Assembly (NCBI GenBank): GCA_044223665.1
Contig: JBGALT010000003.1
Location: 1-64,000, forward strand
Direction of reading: 5' to 3'
From: JBBSAT01 sp044223665
GTDB lineage: Bacteria > Myxococcota_A > Polyangia > Polyangiales > Sandaracinaceae
DNA length: 64,000 bases
This document shows positions 53,705-62,031 of this stretch, piece after piece. Position 1 is the first letter of the stretch. Every line of letters begins with the position of its first letter. The notes under the pieces are model-generated. The model was not told where the DNA came from and ran no database searches. It saw only the letters and a program-made list of their open reading frames with translations. A program made the position numbers and the translations under genes.

Positions 53705-55078
53705 TCACTCCAGCCCGAGCAGGGCTCGGGCGATCGACAGGTAGATCAAGAGGCCCACGACGTCCGAGAGCGAGGCGATGAACGGGGTCGAGCTCACCGC
53801 CGGATCGAGCCCCACGCGCTGGATGACGAGCGGCAAGAGCGCGCCGACGAGGCTACCGACCGTGACGACGCCGACGATGCTCACCGAGACGACCGCCGCG
53901 AACGAGAGCGCCTCGCCGGCGTCGGCCGTGAAGAAGGCCCGCAGGAAGCCGAGCACGCCGACGACGAGGCCGAGCGCGATCCCGACGGCCAGCTCGCGCC
54001 GGAGCACGCGCAGCCAGTCGCGCGGCCGCACCTCTTCGGTCGCGAGCGCGCGGATCACCAGCGAGGCGCTCTGCGAGCCCGCGTTGCCGCCGGTCGAGAT
54101 GATGAGCGGCAGGAACACGGCGAGGACCGCGAGCTCGTGGATCGCGCCCTCGAAGTGCTCCATCACGCTCGCGGTGAGAAAGCCGCCGAGGAAGAGGACG
54201 ACGAGCCAGGTCACTCGGCTGCGCCAGTAGCTCCAGAACGACGCCTGGAAGTACGTGTCCTCCATCGGCGCGACGGCGCCCATCTTCTGGGCGTCCTCGG
54301 TCGCCTCTTCGATGACGACGTCGACGACGTCGTCGACGGTGACGACACCGACCATGCGGCCGCCCGCGTCGACCACCGGCATCGCCGTGAAGTCGTACTT
54401 CGCCATCGTGCGGGCGACGTCCTCGCGGCCGTCCATCACGCCCAGGCGGACCACGTTCTCCGTCATCACGTCGGCGAGCGTCTGCGCCGGCTCGGCGAGG
54501 ATGAGCTCGCGCAGCGACACGACGCCGACGAGCTTGTCTCCGTACGCGAGCGCGTAGACGTACGACACGGTCTCGACGTTCCCCGTCTTCGACGCCTTCC
54601 GTACCTCGTCGATCGCCTGCCAGACCTTCGTCTCGGGCGGGATGCCGACGAAGGCCGTCGTCATGATCGCGCCCGCGCTGTCGTCGGGATACGCGACGAG
54701 CTCGCGCGCTTCCTCGGCCGCCTCGGGCTCGACCGTCTCGAGCTCCGCGAGCAGCTTCTCCTGCAGCGGCATCTCGAGCGACTGCAGGGCGTCGGCGCGG
54801 TCGTCGGGCGCCATCTCGGCGAGCAGCGTCGCGGCCTCGACGGGCTTGAGCTTCTCGAGCGCCGCGTTCCGGAGCTCGTCGGGCAGGCGCTCCATGACGC
54901 CGGCCGAGAAGTCGTCGGGGAGCGCCCGCAGCAGCGCGACGACCTCCTCCTGGGTCAGCTCCTGGCAGATCTCGGCGATGTCTTCTTCGTGCAGCTCGTC
55001 GACCGCCTCGCGCACGGCTTCCGGCTCTTCCCGGAGCACCTGCCGGAAGTCGGGGCCGAAGAGGGTCGCGAGGCGCAT
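53705..55078 (-). CDS. mgtE: Magnesium transporter MgtE
   Basis: 457 residues. N domain of helical repeats (ELHEEDIAEICQELTQEEVV, LLRALPDDFSAGVMERLPDE), two CBS domains (DDSAGAIMTTAFVGIPPETK, VSLRELILAEPAQTLADVMT, YDFTAMPVVDAGGRMVGVVT, VDDVVDVVIEEATEDAQKM), the connecting helix, and five TM helices with SYWRSRVTWLVVLFLGGFLT, LPLIISTGGNAGSQSASLVI and GSLVGALLPLVIQRVGLDPA, the last with the pore and metal-site residues. Magnesium binding to the N and CBS domains closes the channel in this family. The leader is highly structured. Confidence 0.96.
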   Translation of the reverse strand: MRLATLFGPDFRQVLREEPEAVREAVDELHEEDIAEICQELTQEEVVALLRALPDDFSAGVMERLPDELRNAALEKLKPVEAATLLAEMAPDDRADALQSLEMPLQEKLLAELETVEPEAAEEARELVAYPDDSAGAIMTTAFVGIPPETKVWQAIDEVRKASKTGNVETVSYVYALAYGDKLVGVVSLRELILAEPAQTLADVMTENVVRLGVMDGREDVARTMAKYDFTAMPVVDAGGRMVGVVTVDDVVDVVIEEATEDAQKMGAVAPMEDTYFQASFWSYWRSRVTWLVVLFLGGFLTASVMEHFEGAIHELAVLAVFLPLIISTGGNAGSQSASLVIRALATEEVRPRDWLRVLRRELAVGIALGLVVGVLGFLRAFFTADAGEALSFAAVVSVSIVGVVTVGSLVGALLPLVIQRVGLDPAVSSTPFIASLSDVVGLLIYLSIARALLGLE

Positions 55079-55096
55079 GGCGCGGGCAGCTTAGTA

Positions 55097-55148
55097 CAGC
55101 GCCCCGCAAGTTCGGGCGCAGGTTGGACGCCGAGCTCGCGGGGCGCTG
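55097..55148 (-). promoter_or_regulatory. Structured leader before mgtE
   Basis: A perfect 11-bp inverted repeat (CAGCGCCCCGC at 55097-55107 and GCGGGGCGCTG at 55138-55148) encloses about 30 bases that can form an inner TCGG.CG/CGCCGA hairpin. It ends 19 bp upstream of the mgtE ATG. It could be an RNA control element or a terminator for the opposite direction; no known M-box consensus was recognised. Confidence 0.55.
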
Positions 55149-55298
55149 GACGGGCGGGTGGGAGTCCGGGGGCCGCCACTCCGCGAGCACCGATCCCCGC
55201 CGTCGTGGTCGTGGGCATACCTACCAGGGGCGCGCGATCGACGCGCGCGGCGTGGGCTTCCGATCCGGCGCCCGCCTCTGCTAGGCTCGCGAGCGGCC

Positions 55299-56156
55299 AT
55301 GAATCGCAACCTCCTCACCGCCGCGTTCGCGCTGATGGTCGGGGGGCTCTTCGTCTTCGTGTACGTGTACATGAACGCGTTCATGGAAACGGAGACCGGG
55401 GGCGCGCCGGTGCAGGTGCTGATGGCGCTGGAGGACATCCCCCTGGGCGAGCCCGTGCGCGCCGAGTGGATCTCGTCCCGCGACCTGCCTCAGACCTACG
55501 TCGAGGACCGCCACCTCCCGGTGAGCGCGATGCGCGAGCTGATCGGCCTGCCCTTGGCGCAGTCGGTCCACGCCGGCGAGTGCATCCTGCGCACCGATCT
55601 CTCACCGCTCTCCGACGCGCGGCGCACCCTCTCGGGCAGCATCCCGACCGGCCTCCGCGCCATGACGATCCAGGCCTTCCAGACCGCGCTCTTCGGCGGC
55701 CTGCTGCGCCCGGGAGACCACGTCGACGTCATCGTGACGGTGGGCGACCCGCAGATCCTCAACATGGGCCGGACCGCGATCGTGCTCGAGAACGTCACGG
55801 TGCTGGCCGTCGGTCAGGACGTGCACGTCGACGGGCCCGCGCAGCCGCGCACCGTGCAGGAGGCGCAGGATCGCACCGTACGCATGGGGCAAGCCTCGAA
55901 CGTGACCCTCGAGATCACGGTCGAGCAGAGCGCACTGCTCGCCCAGGCCCGCAACCAGGGCTCGATCTTCCTCGCGCTGCGCAGCCCGACCGACAACGTG
56001 ACGAGCCCGACGCCCTACCCCGACGTGGGCCCGCAGGACGTGCTCGACGCGGCGCGCCGCTGGCACTTCCAGTCGACGGGCCCGCGCTCGCTGCTGGCGC
56101 CGCTGCCGGTGATCGAGCCGAGCGCCCTCGACGGCGCGGCGGCGATCCAGCCCTGA
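55299..56156 (+). CDS. cpaB: CpaB family Flp pilus assembly protein
   Basis: 285 residues from ATG 55299. One N-terminal TM segment (LLTAAFALMVGGLFVFVYVY, about 5-24) and then the SAF-like domain: VQVLMALEDIPLGEPVRAEW, LPQTYVEDRHLPVSAMRELI, LPLAQSVHAGECILRTDLS, MTIQAFQTALFGGLLRPGDH, VDVIVTVGDPQI, VLENVTVLAVGQDVHVDGPA. This is the CpaB/RcpC pattern of Tad pilus systems, thought to bind the cell wall or secretin. It is alone here, unlike the usual tad cluster; the pilin-like gene is about 8 kb upstream. Confidence 0.87.
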   Translation: MNRNLLTAAFALMVGGLFVFVYVYMNAFMETETGGAPVQVLMALEDIPLGEPVRAEWISSRDLPQTYVEDRHLPVSAMRELIGLPLAQSVHAGECILRTDLSPLSDARRTLSGSIPTGLRAMTIQAFQTALFGGLLRPGDHVDVIVTVGDPQILNMGRTAIVLENVTVLAVGQDVHVDGPAQPRTVQEAQDRTVRMGQASNVTLEITVEQSALLAQARNQGSIFLALRSPTDNVTSPTPYPDVGPQDVLDAARRWHFQSTGPRSLLAPLPVIEPSALDGAAAIQP

Positions 56157-56173
56157 TCGACGGCGCCCCGATC

Positions 56174-56253
56174 GGTCACACGGGCTCGCGGTCACACGGG
56201 CTCGCGGTCACACGGGCTCGCGGTCACACGGGCTCGCAGTCACACGGGCTCGC
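56174..56253. repeat. Five tandem 16-bp repeats
   Basis: Units GGTCACACGGGCTCGC at 56174, 56190, 56206 and 56222; the fifth (56238) has one change, and a sixth partial unit runs into the 3' end of ogt. It lies between cpaB and ogt, in the convergent intergenic space. Confidence 0.9.
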
Positions 56254-56255
56254 GG

Positions 56256-56768
56256 TCACACCGGCCCGATCGCGACGCGCTCGTGCGCGAGGAGCCACGC
56301 CTTGCGCTCGAGGCCCCCGGCGAACCCGGTGAGCGCGCCGCGCGCGCCGACGACGCGATGGCAGGGCACGAAGATCGAGAGCGGGTTGCGCGCGACGGCC
56401 GAGCCCACGGCGCGTGCGGCGCCCGGGCGCCCCAGGGCCCGCGCGAGCTCCCCATACGTGCGCGTCTGCCCGAGCGGGATCTTCGCGAGCTCGCGCCACA
56501 CCGCGCGCTCGAGCTCCGTGCCCTGCGCGGCGAGCGCGACGCTCGCCCGATGCGACGGTGCGCGCAGGTACGCCTCGAGATCGGCCCGCGCCTGATCGAG
56601 CACGGGGCTCGCGCCAAGCCGTCCGGAGACGCGCGGCGCCGGGTGATGCTGCTCGAAGTAGACGCCGACCAGCGCGTCGCCGCTCGCGACCAGCGTCAGC
56701 AGGCCGAGCGGCGACGGCACCCGCGCCGTGACGAGCGATCGCTCGGTGGTGGGCTCCTCGATCCTCAT
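56256..56768 (-). CDS. ogt: Methylated-DNA--protein-cysteine methyltransferase
   Basis: 170 residues. Suicidal repair of O6-methylguanine. Active-site block FVPCHRVVGARGALTGFAGG (Cys136 in PCHRV), helix-turn-helix part KIPLGQTRTYGELARALGRP with ARAVGSAVARNPLSI. N-terminal short-chain domain is present (SLVTARVPSPLGLLTLVASG). The start ATG 56768 overlaps the stop of the AlkA-type gene, so both alkylation-repair enzymes are co-translated. Its last codons share the GTGTGACC end of the tandem repeat unit. Confidence 0.95.
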   Translation of the reverse strand: MRIEEPTTERSLVTARVPSPLGLLTLVASGDALVGVYFEQHHPAPRVSGRLGASPVLDQARADLEAYLRAPSHRASVALAAQGTELERAVWRELAKIPLGQTRTYGELARALGRPGAARAVGSAVARNPLSIFVPCHRVVGARGALTGFAGGLERKAWLLAHERVAIGPV

Positions 56769-58222
56769 CGTCGTGCTCCTTCGTCGGTCCACAGGTGCAG
56801 CGCCGCGTAGGCGCGATAGGGTCGGAACGCCTCGGCGCGCGCCAGCGCGTGCTTGCCCAGGCGGCGCGCGATCACCAGGTCGTTGGCCGGAAACGCGTCG
56901 GCGTCGCGGAGCGCGCGCATCGCGATGACCTCGCTCGTGAAGGGCCCGATGCCGGGGAGCTCCTCGAGGGCCGAGACGAGCTCGCGGCTCGGGCGCGCGC
57001 CGGAGAGATCGATCACGCCGCTGGCGACGGCCTCCGCGAGCGCGTGGAGCGCACGGCCCCGCGCGAGGGGCATCCCGATCGCCGTCGCGATCGCGGCCGG
57101 CGTCCACGCGGCGATCGCCGCCGCGTCGGGGAATGCTCGATCGAGGCCCTCGAGCCCCGTCCGCACGGCACGCCCGAGCGCGTGCGCCAGGCGCCCGCTG
57201 AGCGTCGTCGCGGCGGCGAGCGAGACCTGCTGCGCGAGCACGGAGCGCACCGCGATCTCGAAGGGATCGAGCGCCCCGGGGACGCGCAGCCCCGGGCGTG
57301 CGCGCACGAGCGGCGCGAGGAGACGGTCGCTCGAGAGCGCGCTCGCGATCCGATCGGGGTGGGCATCGAGATCGAAGAGGTCCCGTACCGAGCGCGCGAG
57401 CTTGGCGACGTGCGACGCGAGGGAGAGCGAGACCTCGAGGCGGAGCGCGCTGCGGCCAGCCCAGGGCCGCGCCCGGATCCAGCCCTCGTCCGCGCCGACG
57501 CGGACGGCACGCTCGTAGACGCCGTCGACGGCGCGCTCGACGCCGGGGATCGCGCGCGGCGCGACGAAGGCGAGGAGCGCGGGCCAGTCGAAAGGAGCGC
57601 GGTGATCGAGGCGTAAGACGAGCTCTTCGGCGCGATCGCGCGCCGAGTGCTCTCGGCGGACCTCGGTCGGCCGCCGCGCGAAGCGGGTCGCGAACGCGGC
57701 GTTGAACCGGCGCACGCTGCCGAAGCCCGATCCGAACGCGATGCGCGCGAGCGGAAGCGCGGTGTCCGTGAGCAGCTGCTTGGCCACCCCGAGCCGCCGG
57801 GTCGTCTCGAGCTCGATCGGCGTGACGCCCAGCTCGCGCTCCAGCGTCCGCCTCAGGTGGCGCGACGTGACGCCCAGCCGCCGCGCGAGCGCTTCGACGC
57901 CCTCGCGCTCGAGCGCCCCACGCTCGATCGCGGTGAGCGCCGCGGCCACGAGGCGTGAGCGCGCATCCACCGGGGCCGCTCCCGGCGCGAGCTCGGGCCG
58001 GCAGCGGAAGCACGCGCGGAAGCCCTCGCGCTCGGCCTCGGCCGCGAGCGAGAAGTAGCGGCAGCGATCGGCGCGCGGCGTCCGCGCGGGGCAGATGGGC
58101 CGGCAGTAGACGCCCGTCGTGGAGACGCCGACGAAGAAGGACCCGTCGAAGCGCGCGTCGCGCGCCGAGAGCGCGCGATGGCAAGCGCGGGCATCGAGGT
58201 GCGTCGTGGCGCGCGACGTCAT
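56765..58222 (-). CDS. Ada-AlkA fusion: regulatory methyl-phosphotriester domain with DNA-3-methyladenine glycosylase
   Basis: 485 residues. Ada N-terminal zinc domain (Cys40, Cys44, Cys71, Cys74 in VYCRPICPAR and FRACFRCRP), then an AraC-type helix-turn-helix (ERGALEREGVEALARRLGVT, LPLARIAFGSGFGSVRRFNA), then the AlkA part: an N-terminal beta domain and the helix-hairpin-helix glycosylase, with ALEELPGIGPFTSEVIAMRA and DADAFPANDLV (catalytic Asp region). Such proteins both sense methyl damage and remove 3-methyladenine. First gene of a two-gene operon with ogt; ATG 58222. Confidence 0.95.
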   Translation of the reverse strand: MTSRATTHLDARACHRALSARDARFDGSFFVGVSTTGVYCRPICPARTPRADRCRYFSLAAEAEREGFRACFRCRPELAPGAAPVDARSRLVAAALTAIERGALEREGVEALARRLGVTSRHLRRTLERELGVTPIELETTRRLGVAKQLLTDTALPLARIAFGSGFGSVRRFNAAFATRFARRPTEVRREHSARDRAEELVLRLDHRAPFDWPALLAFVAPRAIPGVERAVDGVYERAVRVGADEGWIRARPWAGRSALRLEVSLSLASHVAKLARSVRDLFDLDAHPDRIASALSSDRLLAPLVRARPGLRVPGALDPFEIAVRSVLAQQVSLAAATTLSGRLAHALGRAVRTGLEGLDRAFPDAAAIAAWTPAAIATAIGMPLARGRALHALAEAVASGVIDLSGARPSRELVSALEELPGIGPFTSEVIAMRALRDADAFPANDLVIARRLGKHALARAEAFRPYRAYAALHLWTDEGARR

Positions 58223-58303
58223 GGGGCCTTTCGTAGCGCGCGACCGGTGCCGGGTCTGGCCGTTTTCGGACCCGAGGGCGAGATCACCGACGCGGGCGTT
58301 GGT

Positions 58304-59053
58304 ATGGTCCGGCGGATGAGGCGTCTCACGGCCGTCGGGCTCGTCCTCGCCGCGCTCGCGTGCGGCGAGACGCGGGCGAGCGAGGGCGCGGTCACCCTCG
58401 ACGTCGCCGCCGCCTCGAGCCTCACCGAGGTCGTGCCGCGCCTCGCGAGCGAGCTCGGCACGCCCGTCACGCCACACTTCGACGCGAGCTCGGCCCTCGC
58501 ACGACAGATCGAGCTCGGTGGTGGCTCGGACGTTCTCCTCTCTGCGGACGAGGCGTGGGCCGATCACGTCGTCGCCGCGGGGCTCGCGGATCCCGAGGAT
58601 CGCGTGGCCTTCGCCACGAACCACCTGGTCGTGGTCGTCCCGCGCGGCGACACGTCGATCCACGCGCTCGCCGATCTCGCGCACGCCGAGCACGTCGCGG
58701 TCGCCGCCACGGAGGTGCCCGCAGGCCGGCTCGCACGGACGGCGCTCGAGCATGCGGGCCTCCTCGATTCCGTCGCGCCCCACCTCGTCGAAGGACCGAA
58801 CGTGCGCGCTGCGCTCGCCTGGGTGACGCGCGGAGAGGCCGACGCCGCGCTCGTCTACGCGACCGACGCGCGCGTCGAGCCGTCCGTGGACGTCGCGCTC
58901 GAGATCTCGAGCGAGCTCGCGCCCCCGGCGATCGACGTCGCGCTCGCTTTGCACGGGCCTCGTCACGACGCCGCGCGCCGCTTCGTGCTCGGCCTGCGCA
59001 GCTCGGCGGCCCAGCGAGCCCTCGCCGAGGCCGGATTCGGAGCTCCACCATGA
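58304..59053 (+). CDS. modA: Molybdate ABC transporter substrate-binding protein
   Basis: 249 residues from ATG 58304; ATG 58316 is an alternative. Signal AVGLVLAALAC is of the lipoprotein kind. VTLDVAAASSLTEVVPRLAS is the ModA opening (AASL), then PHFDASSALARQIELGGGSD, VLLSADEAWADHV, HLVVVVPRGDTSIHALADL and VAVAATEVPAGRLARTALEH, ANVRAALAWVTRGEADAALV-type block. Binds molybdate or tungstate at the membrane. Overlaps modB (ATGA); modB and modC follow, also overlapping. Confidence 0.93.
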   Translation: MVRRMRRLTAVGLVLAALACGETRASEGAVTLDVAAASSLTEVVPRLASELGTPVTPHFDASSALARQIELGGGSDVLLSADEAWADHVVAAGLADPEDRVAFATNHLVVVVPRGDTSIHALADLAHAEHVAVAATEVPAGRLARTALEHAGLLDSVAPHLVEGPNVRAALAWVTRGEADAALVYATDARVEPSVDVALEISSELAPPAIDVALALHGPRHDAARRFVLGLRSSAAQRALAEAGFGAPP

Positions 59054-59715
59054 GCGAGCTGCTCTCGCCGGCGCTGCTCTCGCTCTTCGTCGCGACCGTG
59101 GGCGCGGCCGTCGGTCTGCCGATCGCGATCGCGATCGGACACCTGCTCGCCCACGCCCGCGGCACCGTGCGCGTGGCCGTCTCGGCGCTGGCGCTCCTCC
59201 CGCTCGCCCTGCCGCCCGTCGTCACCGGCTACCTCTTGCTTCTCTTGCTCGGCCGGCACGGCCTGCTCGGTGGCGCGCTCGAAGCGCTCGGCGTGCACGT
59301 CGTGTTCTCCACGGGCGGCGCCGTGATCGCCTCGCTCGTGGTCGGTCTGCCGCTCTACGTCGTGGCCGCGCGGCGCGCCTTCGAGGGCGTGGACCCCGCG
59401 CTCGTCGAGGTCGCCCGCTCGCTGGGCGTCTCGCGCTGGCGCGTGCTCTTCGACGTGGAGCTCCCGCTCGCGCGCCGGGGCCTCGCGGCCGGCGCCCTGC
59501 TCGCGTTCGCGCGCGCGCTGGGCGAATTCGGCGCCACGATCGTGCTCGCCGGCGACGTTCCCGATCGCACGCGCACGATCCCGCTGGCGGTCTACGCGGC
59601 GCTCTCGAGGCCGGGCGGGGAGACCCTCGCCGCCGAGCTCGCCGCGCTCAGCGTCGCCTTCTCGGGCATCGCGCTGATCGCTCACGAGCTCTGGTCGACG
59701 CGAGGGCGTGCATGA
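59050..59715 (+). CDS. modB: Molybdate ABC transporter permease
   Basis: 221 residues, five or six TM segments. LFVATVGAAVGLPIAIAIGH, VAVSALALLPLALPPVVTGY, LLLLLLGRHGLLGGALEALG; the EAA loop VEVARSLGVSRWRVLFDVEL, PLARRGLAAGALLAFARALG, EFGATIVLAGDVPDRTRTIP is the ModB-type motif with EFGATI. It passes molybdate through the inner membrane with ModC. Overlaps modA and modC by 4 bp each. Confidence 0.95.
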   Translation: MSELLSPALLSLFVATVGAAVGLPIAIAIGHLLAHARGTVRVAVSALALLPLALPPVVTGYLLLLLLGRHGLLGGALEALGVHVVFSTGGAVIASLVVGLPLYVVAARRAFEGVDPALVEVARSLGVSRWRVLFDVELPLARRGLAAGALLAFARALGEFGATIVLAGDVPDRTRTIPLAVYAALSRPGGETLAAELAALSVAFSGIALIAHELWSTRGRA

Positions 59716-60320
59716 GCGTCGAGCTCGACGTCACGATCGCGCTCGGGCCGCGCGAGCTCCGCGCGCGCCTCTCGACGCGGGCGCGGCGCATCGCGATCGT
59801 GGGCCCCTCGGGGGTCGGCAAGACCAGCTTCCTGCGCGCGATCGTGGGCGTGCAGCCCGCCTCCGGCCCGGTCGAGATCGACGGGCGGCGCCTCGATCTC
59901 TTGCCCGTCGAGCAACGGGGCGTGGGCTGGGCGCCGCAGAGCGCGACGCTCTTCCCTCACCTCGACGTCGGCGCGAACCTCGCGTTCGCTTCGAGCGAGA
60001 AGCCGATCGATCGCATCGGCGAGCTCGTCTCGGTGACGCCGCTGCTCGCACGGGACGTCCGCACCCTCTCGGGCGGCGAGCGTCAGCGGGTCGCGATCGG
60101 CCGCGCCCTGGCCCGCAAGCCTCGGGTGCTCGTGCTCGACGAGCCGCTCTCGGCCCTCGATCGCGCGGCGCGTGCGCCTCTCGGTGACGCGATCGAGTCC
60201 GAGCGCGCGCGCCTCGACGCGACGCTCCTGTTCGCGAGCCACGACGAGCTCGACGTCTCCCGTCTCGCCGACGAGGTCTACGAGATGAGCGAGGACGGCT
60301 CGCTGCGGCTAGGGCCGTGA
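59712..60320 (+). CDS. modC: Short molybdate ABC transporter ATPase (no TOBE domain)
   Basis: 202 residues. Complete nucleotide-binding domain: Walker A GPSGVGKTSF, Q-loop GWAPQSATLFPHLDV, signature LSGGERQRVAIGRALARKP, Walker B VLVLDEPLSALD, H-loop FASHDELDVSRLADEVYEM. Typical ModC is about 350 residues with a molybdate-binding Mop/TOBE C-terminus; here the gene stops after the NBD. Energy coupling should still work; sensing by the Mop domain is absent. The stop is followed by a clear gap of 69 bp to the convergent GMC gene, so the short form looks native. Confidence 0.9.
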   Translation: MSVELDVTIALGPRELRARLSTRARRIAIVGPSGVGKTSFLRAIVGVQPASGPVEIDGRRLDLLPVEQRGVGWAPQSATLFPHLDVGANLAFASSEKPIDRIGELVSVTPLLARDVRTLSGGERQRVAIGRALARKPRVLVLDEPLSALDRAARAPLGDAIESERARLDATLLFASHDELDVSRLADEVYEMSEDGSLRLGP

Positions 60321-60389
60321 GCGAGCGAGCACGCGGGGCGGGGCATCGATCGCTCGATCGCGCCGTCCCCTCGAGCCCACGTTCTCGGA

Positions 60390-61994
60390 TCAGGCCGCGC
60401 GCGGCTTCTTCGCCGTCTCGGCCTCGGCCTTCGTCGGGATGAACGTCATCGCGCGCTCGGCGAGCGCCGTGATCGTCAGCGACGGGTTCACGCCGGGGTT
60501 CGCGCTGACCGCCGAGCCGTCGATCACCCAAAGGCCCTCGTAGCCGAACACGCGGTGCTGGGCGTCGATCACGCCCTCGCGGGTGCTCTCGCCCATGCAG
60601 GCGCCCCCGAGGATGTGCGCGGTGGTCGGCGTCCCGGCGAGCGTCTCGGTGAGGATCGTCATCGCGACACCGCCGACCTTCTCGGCGAAGCGGCGCGCCA
60701 GATCCGTCGCTTCCGCCATGAACGCGGTGGGCGCCTTCGTGCCCGGATCGAGCGCGGTGACGAGGCCCTCGCGCATGCCGGTGTAGAGCGAGCGACCGAG
60801 CTCGAGGGAGAGGGTTCCTTCGAGCGTGCGCATGTAGAGCAAGATCTGCGACTGCTTGGCGAAGTCCTCCGCCGCGTAGGCCCGCATCCACAGGCGCGGC
60901 TGCCGCAGGAAGCCGCGCACGGTCCCGCCGAGGCGCACGAGGACGTTCTTGCCCGGCGCGTGAGGCAGCGAGAGCAGGCTGAAGAACCCCGAGCCCTCGC
61001 CGTATCGGACCGGCTCGATGTGGCTGTGCTCGTCGGTGTGGAGGATCGAGGTGATGGCCACGCCCTTGCTGAAGTCCTCGCTCTCGTTCGGCGAGACGAT
61101 CCCGATGAGCGCCTCGTTGTTCGTGCGCACCATCTTGCCGACGTTCGCCGAGAGCTTCGGTAGGCCACGCGGGTCGCGCTTCATCCGGAGCAGCAGCGGG
61201 ATCGTGCCCATGACGCCGCCCGCGAAGATCACGCGCTCGGTGTCGATCGACTCCGCGCCGCGGGAGGTGCTCTTCGTCTCCACGACGTAGCCGCCGCCGT
61301 TCTTCGCACGCACGGCGAGGACCTCCGTCTCCGGACGCACCTCCACGCCGCGCTTCTCGGCGAGGTAGAGGTAGTTGCGATCGAGCGTGTTCTTCGCGCC
61401 GATGCGGCAGCCCGTCATGCACGCGCCGCAGAAGTTGCACCCGGTGCGGCGCGGCCCCTCTCCTGCGAAGTAGGGATCGGCGACCTCGACGTCGGGCTGA
61501 CCGAAGAACACGGCGACGTCGGTCGTGTGGAACTGATCGGCGCGCCCGATGTCCGCGGCGATCTCCTTCATCACGCGATCGCCGCGCGTGAGCGTCGGGT
61601 TCGGTGCGGCGCCGAGCATCGTCTTGGCCGTCGCGTAGTGGCGCGCGAGCTCCTTCTTCCAGTCGGCGAGCTTGGCCCAGCTGCCGCTCGTGAAGAACGC
61701 GTCCTTCGGCAGCGGAAGCGTGTTCGCGTAGACCAGCGAGCCGCCGCCGACACCCACGCCGTGCAGGATCGTGATGTGCTGGAAGAACGACATCTGGAAG
61801 ATGCCGCGCAGCCCGAGGGCGGGCTCCCAGAGCCAGCGCTTCACGTCCCAGTTCGTCTTCGGGAAGTCCTCTTTCGCGAAGCGACGCCCCTTCTCGAGGA
61901 CGAGCACGCGATAGCCCTTCTCCGCGAGGCGTAGCGCCGAGACGCTGCCGCCGAAGCCCGACCCGACGATCACGAAGTCCCAGCCGTCCGCCAT
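60390..61994 (-). CDS. GMC family FAD oxidoreductase with Cys-rich motif
   Basis: 534 residues. Rossmann FAD site at the N-terminus (DFVIVGSGFGGSVSALRLAE), then VLVLEKGRRFAKEDFPKTNW, HGVGVGGGSLVYANTLPLPK, and a C-terminal GMC-type catalytic part with GGACMGESTREGVIDAQH, YEGLWVIDGSAVSANPGVNP. The central TGCNFCGACMTGCRIGAKNT has four Cys in a ferredoxin-like order, unlike classic GMC enzymes; it is typical of a cholesterol-oxidase-like branch. Substrate unknown. No signal peptide. Convergent with modC. Confidence 0.92.
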   Translation of the reverse strand: MADGWDFVIVGSGFGGSVSALRLAEKGYRVLVLEKGRRFAKEDFPKTNWDVKRWLWEPALGLRGIFQMSFFQHITILHGVGVGGGSLVYANTLPLPKDAFFTSGSWAKLADWKKELARHYATAKTMLGAAPNPTLTRGDRVMKEIAADIGRADQFHTTDVAVFFGQPDVEVADPYFAGEGPRRTGCNFCGACMTGCRIGAKNTLDRNYLYLAEKRGVEVRPETEVLAVRAKNGGGYVVETKSTSRGAESIDTERVIFAGGVMGTIPLLLRMKRDPRGLPKLSANVGKMVRTNNEALIGIVSPNESEDFSKGVAITSILHTDEHSHIEPVRYGEGSGFFSLLSLPHAPGKNVLVRLGGTVRGFLRQPRLWMRAYAAEDFAKQSQILLYMRTLEGTLSLELGRSLYTGMREGLVTALDPGTKAPTAFMAEATDLARRFAEKVGGVAMTILTETLAGTPTTAHILGGACMGESTREGVIDAQHRVFGYEGLWVIDGSAVSANPGVNPSLTITALAERAMTFIPTKAEAETAKKPRAA

Positions 61995-62031
61995 GCGCGG
62001 AGAGGATAGCGCGCGAGCGAGATCGCGAGCG

